Positions 33,263 through 39,226 of a stretch of DNA of 39,226 nt are shown one piece after another. Numbering within the stretch: position 1 is the stretch's first letter; every line of letters starts with the position of its first letter. The stretch spans positions 1 to 39,226 of the forward strand of contig JAHOYU010000042.1 in the NCBI GenBank assembly GCA_019038625.1, given 5' to 3'. The notes below the pieces were generated by a model that saw nothing but the letters and a program-made list of their open reading frames with translations, was not told where the DNA came from and made no database searches. Source of the stretch: Candidatus Latescibacterota bacterium. GTDB taxonomy: Bacteria > Krumholzibacteriota > Krumholzibacteriia > Krumholzibacteriales > Krumholzibacteriaceae. The translations under genes and the position numbers were made by a program.

Positions 33263-34729
33263 ATGGAAGTGATGAGTAAATCAACTGAGACAGACAGAGC
33301 CACAGACGTGCCCTCGATGCTCGAACAGGAGCTCGAGAGGAAAAACATGGCTTTCGAGGCTCTTTTCAGGCTGATGGAGAGGATCGGCACGACACTCGAT
33401 CTGGAGACCATAATACGTCTGTTTCTGATGACGCTGGCCGGGCAGCTGAGCCTCGATCAGATCGCTTTTTATCTGGCATCCTCGAAAGAAAATCTTTTCA
33501 GGGTTTATTACTCTCTGGGGATCAGTACGGGAGAGTTGCCTCCTGCAATAGCAAGATCCTCATATATCGTCCGGACTCTTGGGAAAAAGCTCGACCTTGT
33601 AGAGATCGGTGAACCGTCTGATCTGGCGGCGTGCGCCGACCCTTCAGACGATGAGGCATTGTTCTCGATGAACGGATTCAGTTACGCATTTCCACTTATC
33701 GGAAAAACGGGTGTGCAGGGTATAATCCTCATGAGCCGGAAGATCGACGGAAGCGGGTTTACAGAGTTCAACAGAGAGATCCTTCATGTTCTGACGAGAT
33801 CGGCAGCCATGGCTGTCGGCAACGCGATGCTGTATAACGAAGTCCTGGTGTCGAATATGGAAATGGAAGATTTCGCAAGGGTAAAGAAGGAATTTCTCTC
33901 CCACACGTCGCACGAGCTCAGGACCCCCCTGACAATCCTTAAGAGTTCTCTGTGGTCTATCGAAGAGAAAAAAGGTAATGACGGTGTACTGATGGAACTC
34001 GCCTGCAAGGCGGTTACTCGTCTTAGCAGCATGGTAGACCAACTGTTGTCACTGAACGATGTCGGGATTAACGCGTCATCGCTCAACCTTGTCCGCACAA
34101 ATATCCTGCAATTGCTGGAATCGTCTTTTGTGGAAAGGATCTCCGAGATCAGTGAGATGGGGGTCACCTTCAAACTGGACAAGATGAACACTCCTGATGA
34201 CCTGTTTATAGACGCTACGAAGATGAGGATTGTCTTTAAAAGCATCATTGATAACGCGGTCAGTTCAGTAGAGAGTGGTGGTAGTATCTACCTCAGTGTT
34301 TCCACAAGGACTCTCTCCCCTGATGAACTGGAGGGTGTGGAGATCATCTGCAGTGAATACCGCAAGGAATATCCCGTCGATTCTTCTGCGCCAGATTCAC
34401 ATGAATCTGAATATTCAGAAGATATATCGATCGGAGTTGGAAAAAGAAACGGAAATCCTGTCGATGAGTGGGTGGTGATCAGGGTGAGGGATGACGGTGT
34501 GGGTATACCGGAGGAGGAGATAAGGACTCTGAGTGAACCATTCATGAGAGCGTCGAACTCGAAGATGGCCGATGTGAAAGGGTTGGGGCTCGGGCTCTCG
34601 GTCGCATCGAAGATCATCTACTCGCATGGTGGTAGATTCTACTGTAGCAGCGAAAAAGGACGAGGAGCTGAATTCTCGGTCTGGCTTCCGGTCTCCTATA
34701 AAAAAGATAAGAATCAAGACGGAGGTTAA
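33263..34729 (+). CDS. GAF-domain sensor histidine kinase
   Basis: The 488-aa soluble kinase is counted from ATG 33263, with AGGA 6 nt upstream; a TTG at 33239 and an ATG at 33272 are alternatives. The N-terminal coiled stretch leads to a GAF domain (about 30-190). HisKA has SHTSHELRTPL with phospho-His217, and HATPase has IDNAVSSVE (N-box), RDDGVGIP (G1) and GLGLGLSVASKI (G2). An unusual acidic insert of about 40 residues (361-401) lies inside the ATPase domain before G1. No transmembrane segment and no adjacent response regulator are seen. It lies 48 nt after the RsbW-RsbV fusion and 1 nt before the next gene, indicating one operon. Confidence 0.92.
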   Translation: MEVMSKSTETDRATDVPSMLEQELERKNMAFEALFRLMERIGTTLDLETIIRLFLMTLAGQLSLDQIAFYLASSKENLFRVYYSLGISTGELPPAIARSSYIVRTLGKKLDLVEIGEPSDLAACADPSDDEALFSMNGFSYAFPLIGKTGVQGIILMSRKIDGSGFTEFNREILHVLTRSAAMAVGNAMLYNEVLVSNMEMEDFARVKKEFLSHTSHELRTPLTILKSSLWSIEEKKGNDGVLMELACKAVTRLSSMVDQLLSLNDVGINASSLNLVRTNILQLLESSFVERISEISEMGVTFKLDKMNTPDDLFIDATKMRIVFKSIIDNAVSSVESGGSIYLSVSTRTLSPDELEGVEIICSEYRKEYPVDSSAPDSHESEYSEDISIGVGKRNGNPVDEWVVIRVRDDGVGIPEEEIRTLSEPFMRASNSKMADVKGLGLGLSVASKIIYSHGGRFYCSSEKGRGAEFSVWLPVSYKKDKNQDGG

Positions 34730-34730
34730 G

Positions 34731-35288
34731 ATGGAAATAAAAGGTTTGATCTTTCATTCAAGGAAAGAGTTTGTCGTCGAAAATTTCGGTGAGGAAGGAT
34801 GGAATAATGTCGTAGCTTCACTTTCCAGAGAAGATCAGGCACTACTCGATGAAATCATCCTCACGGCGAAATGGTATCCGTTCGAAGTGGGTGAGAGACT
34901 CGATAAGGCTATCGTCGATATACTCGGAGGTGGAGACGGCCGCATATTCAAGAAGATAGGGGTGCAGTCGGCTCAGAGGAGTCTGACCAAGGTCCATAAG
35001 ACTTTTCTGACACCCGGCGATCCACAGGCCTTCATGAAAAAATCAAGTATTATGTACAAGTTCTACTATGACACGGGATATCGTGAATATCAGGAGACTG
35101 GTCCGAATTCCGGCGTCATCACCACCTATGAAGCAGAGACCTTTTCACATCCCGACTGCCTCACTGTCATCGGATGGTATGAGGAAGCTCTGAGGATGTG
35201 TGGGGCCAGAAGAGTGAAAGGAGTAGAAGAAGAATGCAGGGCAAAGGGTGGAGATGTATGCCGTTACAGGTTCGGCTGGGAGATCTAG
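34731..35288 (+). CDS. V4R/DUF2378-like small-molecule sensor protein
   Basis: The 185-aa protein is counted from ATG 34731, which has GGAGG at 34721-34725 and lies 1 nt after the histidine kinase stop; a longer frame starting within the kinase is rejected. The N-terminal half is helical and resembles the DUF2378 (Myxococcus TIGR02265-type) proteins. The C-terminal half, with WYEEALRMCGARRVKG and EECRAKGGDVCRYRFGW, resembles the 4-vinyl reductase (V4R) small-molecule-binding fold, whose tail often has Gly-x-x-x-Cys. Its likely role is ligand or redox sensing for the neighbouring kinase; this is inferred from context. Confidence 0.6.
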   Translation: MEIKGLIFHSRKEFVVENFGEEGWNNVVASLSREDQALLDEIILTAKWYPFEVGERLDKAIVDILGGGDGRIFKKIGVQSAQRSLTKVHKTFLTPGDPQAFMKKSSIMYKFYYDTGYREYQETGPNSGVITTYEAETFSHPDCLTVIGWYEEALRMCGARRVKGVEEECRAKGGDVCRYRFGWEI

Positions 35289-35300
35289 GCGGGGCATGTC

Positions 35301-35348
35301 CTGACCGGGACTGAACTGGGGGCAGTCAGTCTTTCAATTGTTTTTATC
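35301..35348 (+). terminator. Weak candidate terminator after the signalling operon
   Basis: GACTG (35309-35313) pairs with CAGTC (35323-35327); alternatively CTGAC (35301-35305) pairs with GTCAG (35325-35329). A T-rich stretch (CTTTCAATTGTTTTT) follows. The stems are short, so it is a weak call. The rest of the 201-nt gap up to 35489 is AT-rich, then pyrimidine-rich, with no gene. Confidence 0.35.
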
Positions 35349-35440
35349 ACCTCTCATGATTCAGTTTATCATTTGCTTAAAAACCTTGATTTGTGGCAAG
35401 GGATTGGTCTAGACTCTCCGGGCTTGTTCTTTAATCCTCC

Positions 35441-35464
35441 CCCCTTCCTGCCGGAAGCAGGGGG
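35441..35464 (+). other. Bulged hairpin in the leader of the M3 peptidase gene
   Basis: CCTGC (35447-35451) pairs with GCAGG (35457-35461) around CGGAA. Outside a 2-nt bulge, CCC pairs with GGG. It lies about 25 nt before the start codon and could be a leader element or the end of a preceding transcript. No T run follows. Confidence 0.3.
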
Positions 35465-35489
35465 TCAGCCCGAATGATCGGAGTAAGCC

Positions 35490-37592
35490 ATGCGCAGACC
35501 TCTTTTCCTGACTATCCTGGCCGTGATGATAGTGCTTTCCTGTGCTCAACAGGTCGGCACCGGCAATCCCATGTTGTCGGAGTTCGATACGCCATTCGGC
35601 GTCCCTCCTTTTGAGGAGATAAAAGAAGTACATTATATTCCTGCCTTCCAGGAAGGGATAAGATTACAAAATGAAGAAATAGCGGCGATAGTCAATGATC
35701 CTGAATCACCGACTTTCGAGAATACGATTGCGGCGATGGAAGGTTCAGGAACCCTCCTGAACAGGGTCTCCAGTATTTTCTTCAGCCTGAACTCTGCCAA
35801 TACGAATGAGGAGATGCAGGCTATAGCTAAAGAGGTAGCACCACTTCTGGCCGCTCATGGCGACAACATTGCTCTCAACAGTGAGCTTTTTCAGAAGGTC
35901 AAGGCAGTATATCTTCAGAAGGATGATCTGCGATTGACCACAGAACAGAACAAGGTGTTGACCGATTATTACAAGAACTTTGTCCGGGGTGGCGCAGATC
36001 TGAATGAGGAAGACAAGGCGGGGCTTCGCGAAATAAACCAGGAATTGTCAGTCCTTGGCCTTCAATTCGGTGAAAATGTGTTAAAAGAGACCAATAAATT
36101 CGAATTGATCATCGATGACGAAATAGACCTTGCCGGGCTTCCCGAAGCCTCGGTCATCGGAGCCGCCGAGGCGGCCGCCAGCAGAGGCTATGAGGGCAAG
36201 TGGGTTTTTACGACTTCCAAACCCAGCATGATCCCATTCATCCAGTACGCCGATAATCGTGATCTGAGAGAAAAGATCTACAAGGCCTACATAAACAGGG
36301 GTGACAACGACGACGAGCTCGATAACAAGAATATACTGTCTCGTATAGCGGCTCTAAGAGTCAAAAAAGCCAATCTTCTCGGGTATGAGACCCACGCCCA
36401 TTTCATACTCGAGCAGGGAATGGCAAAGGATCCGGCGAATGTCTTTATCTTCCTCGACAAGATATGGTTGCCGGCTCTTGCAAAAGCCAAGGAAGAAAGA
36501 GCGATGCTGCAGAAGATGATCGACGATGAAGGTCATGATTTCAAACTGCAGAGTTGGGACTGGTGGTATTACTCTGAAAAGGTAAAGAAGGCCATGTATG
36601 ATCTCGATGAAGAGATGATCAGGCCCTATTTTCAGCTGGATAATGTAATCAGTGGCGCTTTCACTGTTGCAACCAGACTATGGGGAATCACTTTCGAAGA
36701 GCGGACAGATATTCCCAAGTATCACCCTGACGTCAGGACCTTCGAGGTGAAGGAAGCAGACGGAACACATATAGGTATACTGCTTGCAGATTACTTTCCC
36801 AGAGAGAGCAAGAGGGGTGGAGCCTGGTGTGGCACCTACAGGCAGCAGTGCAGGCTGGGTGGCAAGATGATCACTCCTGTAGTCAACAATGTCGGCAACT
36901 TTCAGAAACCTACGGCCGATAAACCTGCGTTGCTGACCTGGGATGACGTCCTTACTCTTTTCCACGAGTTCGGGCATGGTCTTCACCAGCTTCTGTCGAA
37001 CGGGACATATCCTTCGGTGACGGGAACGAATGTCGCGACAGACTTCGTCGAATTACCTTCACAGATCATGGAGAACTGGGCAGGTGAGCCGGAAGTGCTG
37101 ACGATGTATGCTACACACTACGAGACGGGAGAGGTCATCCCCGACGAACTGGTCGCGAAGATGAAGAAAGCCAGCAAGTTCAACCAGGGATTCGCTGTGA
37201 CAGAGTATCTGGCCGCGTCCTACCTGGATATGGACTGGCACACGTTGAGAGATGAGGTCGAACAGGATGTCGATGATTTCGAGACCGCCTCACTCTCGAG
37301 GATCGGACTTATTCCGGAGATCATCAGTCGTTACAGGAGTACCTACTTCAGGCATATCTTCTCGAGTGGTTATTCCGCCGGGTACTTCAGTTACATGTGG
37401 GCCGAAGTCCTCGATGCCGATGCTTTCCAGGCGTTCAAGGATGTTGGCATATTCGACCAGGAACTGGCGCAGTCGTTCAGAGTGAACATACTTGCCGCCG
37501 GTGGTTCCGACGACCCGATGACCCTTTACATGAAGTTCAGGGGCAAGGAGCCCGGGATAGAGCCTCTTCTGAAGAAGAGAGGCCTGATCTAG
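35490..37592 (+). CDS. dcp: M3-family peptidyl-dipeptidase (Dcp-like) lipoprotein
   Basis: The 700-aa protein has a lipoprotein signal ending in LSC (Cys18). The M3 catalytic motif HEFGHGLHQLL is at 492-502, with HEFGH zinc ligands and Glu493 as general base. The third ligand Glu lies about 25 residues later in FVELPSQIMENW. C-terminal MWAEVLDADAFQAF matches the Dcp/OpdA substrate-binding region. Length fits bacterial dipeptidyl carboxypeptidases, which remove C-terminal dipeptides and degrade oligopeptides. The lipoprotein signal implies a periplasmic site. SD GGAG lies 6 nt before the ATG, and a strong terminator follows. Confidence 0.95.
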   Translation: MRRPLFLTILAVMIVLSCAQQVGTGNPMLSEFDTPFGVPPFEEIKEVHYIPAFQEGIRLQNEEIAAIVNDPESPTFENTIAAMEGSGTLLNRVSSIFFSLNSANTNEEMQAIAKEVAPLLAAHGDNIALNSELFQKVKAVYLQKDDLRLTTEQNKVLTDYYKNFVRGGADLNEEDKAGLREINQELSVLGLQFGENVLKETNKFELIIDDEIDLAGLPEASVIGAAEAAASRGYEGKWVFTTSKPSMIPFIQYADNRDLREKIYKAYINRGDNDDELDNKNILSRIAALRVKKANLLGYETHAHFILEQGMAKDPANVFIFLDKIWLPALAKAKEERAMLQKMIDDEGHDFKLQSWDWWYYSEKVKKAMYDLDEEMIRPYFQLDNVISGAFTVATRLWGITFEERTDIPKYHPDVRTFEVKEADGTHIGILLADYFPRESKRGGAWCGTYRQQCRLGGKMITPVVNNVGNFQKPTADKPALLTWDDVLTLFHEFGHGLHQLLSNGTYPSVTGTNVATDFVELPSQIMENWAGEPEVLTMYATHYETGEVIPDELVAKMKKASKFNQGFAVTEYLAASYLDMDWHTLRDEVEQDVDDFETASLSRIGLIPEIISRYRSTYFRHIFSSGYSAGYFSYMWAEVLDADAFQAFKDVGIFDQELAQSFRVNILAAGGSDDPMTLYMKFRGKEPGIEPLLKKRGLI

Positions 37593-37619
37593 GTTCAGGG
37601 CTTTATGCATCAGAGAACG

Positions 37620-37660
37620 AAGGGGGCTTCCCGGTCAGTCCGGTCGGCCCCCTTTTATTA
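37620..37660 (+). terminator. Rho-independent terminator of the M3 peptidase gene
   Basis: AAGGGGGC (37620-37627) pairs perfectly with GCCCCCTT (37647-37654), with an inner CCGG-TCAGT-CCGG mini-stem. TTTTATTA (37653-37660) follows. It is the best intrinsic terminator in the window, 28 nt after the stop. Confidence 0.85.
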
Positions 37661-37706
37661 CGGGCACGGATGGAGTGGCAGGTGAGCCGGAGAGGACGAT
37701 GGTGGA

Positions 37707-38171
37707 ATGAACGAAGAAGAGATTCAGTTACGGCCCTTTGTAGAAAAAGATAGAAGATCTCTTATAAGACTCTGGGAATCCTGTGATCTCGTCGTTCCGT
37801 GGAATGACCCTTCGAAGGACATCGATAGAAAGCTCCGGGTCGATCCCGATCTTTTGCTCGTGCTGGTCCGGAGATCAGGTGATGACAGGGAAGGAGGGGA
37901 ACTGGTTGCTTCAGTGATGGGAGGATACGAGGGGCACAGGGGGTGGATCAACTATCTCGCTGTCGATCCCCGGCACCGCGGCAGGGGATATGCCCGTACA
38001 ATCATGAAAGAGATCGAGGAAAGGATCAGGGCAAAAGGATGTCCCAAGATCAATCTTCAGGTGAGAGAGAACAACAAAGCGGCAATCGATTTCTACAAAC
38101 ACTTCGGCTATGCTGACGATCATTTAATAAGTCTCGGAAAAAGACTGGTCGATGACGGGAAAAAAGGTTGA
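37707..38171 (+). CDS. YpeA-type GNAT acetyltransferase
   Basis: The 154-aa protein has the YpeA-family signature LWESCDLVVPWNDPSKDI at the N-terminus, then VMGGYEGHRGWINYLAVDP and the acetyl-CoA pyrophosphate loop RHRGRGYARTIM. LQVRENNKAAIDFYKHFGY is the usual GNAT end. It is cytosolic, and its acceptor is unknown. The ATG at 37707 is the only in-frame start before the conserved core; an ATG at 37699 is followed by an early stop. It stands alone after the terminator and converges on the ThiS-like gene with a 14-nt gap. Confidence 0.9.
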   Translation: MNEEEIQLRPFVEKDRRSLIRLWESCDLVVPWNDPSKDIDRKLRVDPDLLLVLVRRSGDDREGGELVASVMGGYEGHRGWINYLAVDPRHRGRGYARTIMKEIEERIRAKGCPKINLQVRENNKAAIDFYKHFGYADDHLISLGKRLVDDGKKG

Positions 38172-38185
38172 TCATGCTGGAGAGA

Positions 38186-38386
38186 TCATCCTCCATGTGC
38201 CAGATGGAAGACAACCACTTTCGAACCGCTTTCCAGTTCGTATGAATCATAATCTTCTTCCGGTATGAGAGTCTCGTTCACAGTTACTGTGATCAACACG
38301 TAGTCGTAGCCCATCTCATCGAGCAGATCCTGGACCGTCATCCCTTCACGCCATTCAAGCTTGTCCCTGTCATTGACGGTTATCAT
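38186..38386 (-). CDS. ThiS/MoaD-like sulfur carrier protein
   Basis: The 66-aa protein with a ubiquitin-like fold starts MITVNDRDKLEWREGMTVQD, has a central TVTVNETLIP strand, and ends VVVFHLAHGG. The free C-terminal Gly-Gly is the site that is adenylated and thiocarboxylated. ThiS serves thiazole synthesis and MoaD serves molybdopterin. Because the AOR gene is upstream in the same group, service in tungstopterin synthesis is a reasonable inference, but ThiS activity is not excluded. It starts 3 nt after the ThiF-like stop, with a GGAAGG SD inside that gene. Confidence 0.85.
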   Translation of the reverse strand: MITVNDRDKLEWREGMTVQDLLDEMGYDYVLITVTVNETLIPEEDYDSYELESGSKVVVFHLAHGG

Positions 38387-38389
38387 TTC

Positions 38390-38992
38390 TCATACCTTCC
38401 CGCCTGTTGTCAGCGCTATTGCTGTGTTGGCCTGAGCGGCAGCAGCAATAGCTACTCGCGCCCCACAGAGGCCGATCTCGGGATCGGATCGTTCGTCCCC
38501 GACGATATAAATATTACCCGAAGTCCTGATCTCTACCGACGCACTTCTGCCGATACCTGCGATGCCGCTTACCCCGATCACCGGCCTGGCAGGGTATGCG
38601 GAACACCATTTTTCCAGAAGCCAGTGCTTATCCTCGGCCCTGTCAAAAGCCTCTATCAGTATCTGGGCATCTCCGAATATTTCGATAAGATTATCGGCTG
38701 TAAGCCTTGTCTGGTGCAGCTTCAGATGGATAGCCGGGTTGATGGCGCGGAGATGGTCGGCGAGTGCTTCTACCTTGACTCTGCCGATATCTTTCTGGAA
38801 AAAATGTTGCCGGTTGAGATTCGATTCTTCAACGACATCATGGTCGGCAAGGATGAGGTTTCCCGCTCCCGATCTTGCCAGGTAAACGGCTGTGTTGGAT
38901 CCTATTCCTCCACATCCGGCTATACCAATAGTCGCGGAAGCGAGCTTCTTCGTAGAGCCGGGAACGTTTCTTTCAAAAATGACGTTTTCCAT
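38390..38992 (-). CDS. ThiF/HesA/MoeB-family adenylyltransferase (short form)
   Basis: The 200-aa E1-like enzyme has the nucleotide-binding motif GIAGCGGIGSN, the acidic LADHDVVEESNLNRQHF with catalytic Arg, and IVGDERSDPEIGLCGARV near the end. It matches the short ThiF family 2 proteins and lacks the usual CxxC zinc site of MoeB/ThiF. It should adenylate the C-terminal Gly of the following carrier. ATG 38992 is preferred: GAGG then sits 8 nt upstream, whereas ATG 38998 would leave only 2 nt. The gap from the AOR end is about 97 nt. Confidence 0.85.
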   Translation of the reverse strand: MENVIFERNVPGSTKKLASATIGIAGCGGIGSNTAVYLARSGAGNLILADHDVVEESNLNRQHFFQKDIGRVKVEALADHLRAINPAIHLKLHQTRLTADNLIEIFGDAQILIEAFDRAEDKHWLLEKWCSAYPARPVIGVSGIAGIGRSASVEIRTSGNIYIVGDERSDPEIGLCGARVAIAAAAQANTAIALTTGGKV

Positions 38993-39089
38993 ATCCATGA
39001 CCTCAGAGTCTTGTGAACATGCTCATCCCTGAACGGCCGCCGGAAATCGAGACGGCTGCCAGAAAACAGGCGGCCAGCTCAAAACCGAT

Positions 39090-39226
39090 TTATTCCTGAT
39101 CGTCTTTAATGATCTCGACGAGTTCGGGAAGGTCGATCCCGAGTTCTTTCAGGCGTTCGATCTTCGGAACACCGTTTCTCGTCCAGCCCCGTCTGTCATA
39201 CGCCGCATCGACTACCTTGTTGTACT
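39090..39226 (-). CDS. Aldehyde ferredoxin oxidoreductase, C-terminal fragment (runs off window)
   Basis: Only the last 44 codons are visible, ending in TAA at 39090-39092. The sequence around AAYDRRGWTRNGVPK, followed by LKELGIDLPEL, matches the conserved C-terminus of the tungsten-containing AOR family (consensus Y-x-x-RGW-x-x-x-G-x-P then LGL). AOR oxidises aldehydes to acids with ferredoxin reduction and carries a tungstopterin and a [4Fe-4S] cluster. The remaining part lies beyond 39226. It is presumably the first gene of the AOR-ThiF-ThiS group. Confidence 0.8.
   Translation of the reverse strand, partial: YNKVVDAAYDRRGWTRNGVPKIERLKELGIDLPELVEIIKDDQE

Noticed and set aside
34626-34730. 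Longer N-terminus for the V4R-like protein starting inside the histidine kinase
   Set aside because: GGAGG at 34721-34725 directly before ATG 34731 decides the start; the extra residues are the kinase read in another frame.

Overview
The window looks like chromosomal DNA of an anaerobic or microaerophilic Gram-negative bacterium of the FCB superphylum, probably an uncultured lineage such as Krumholzibacteriota, Eisenbacteria, Zixibacteria or Latescibacteria. This placement is inferred, because no rRNA or tRNA gene was found. The evidence is a giant secreted protein ending in a NYPNPF-type FlgD-like C-terminal domain (the type IX secretion style of tail), PorV-like barrel proteins, many lipoboxes, and anaerobe markers (ferredoxin-containing MinD ATPases, DUF5320, the end of an aldehyde ferredoxin oxidoreductase, a methionine gamma-lyase-like enzyme). 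Strong Shine-Dalgarno sites before many genes, including TTG and GTG starts, argue against Bacteroidota proper.

Positions 1-5600 (+ strand): a DUF5320 protein, two MinD-type ATPases with inserted 2x[4Fe-4S] ferredoxin domains, and an Mrp/NBP35 ATPase fused to a NifX-like domain form a tight metallocofactor-type operon. A trans-sulfuration enzyme and a SAM methyltransferase follow. Positions 5600-9711 (- strand): ftcD (bifunctional), pgi and a lipoprotein ApbE are read in that order. Positions 9889-16815 (+): a sugar phosphate isomerase-like TIM barrel, RmuC, a small SpoIIAA/STAS-like protein, a DUF885 lipoprotein metalloprotease, an MFS transporter behind a palindromic operator-like site, and an acyltransferase-3 membrane protein.

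Positions 16818-35288 hold the most unusual locus. On the - strand are a 653-aa unknown lipoprotein and a PorV/DUF5723-like barrel. Divergent from them is a 2658-aa secreted protein built from two different internal repeat families and a sorting-type tail. Its stop overlaps the start of a PorV-like barrel fused to TPRs. The same strand continues, with gaps of 1 to about 50 nt, into a HAMP-SpoIIE phosphatase, an RsbW-like kinase fused to an RsbV-like STAS domain, a GAF histidine kinase and a V4R-like sensor. A cell-surface export module and a partner-switching/two-component module therefore appear to be one transcription unit.

Positions 35490-39226: a lipoprotein M3 peptidase (Dcp type) with a good terminator, a YpeA-like GNAT acetyltransferase, and convergently a tungsten-enzyme type cluster (AOR C-terminus, ThiF-like adenylyltransferase, ThiS/MoaD-like carrier). 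No CRISPR array, insertion sequence, prophage or integrase was recognised.
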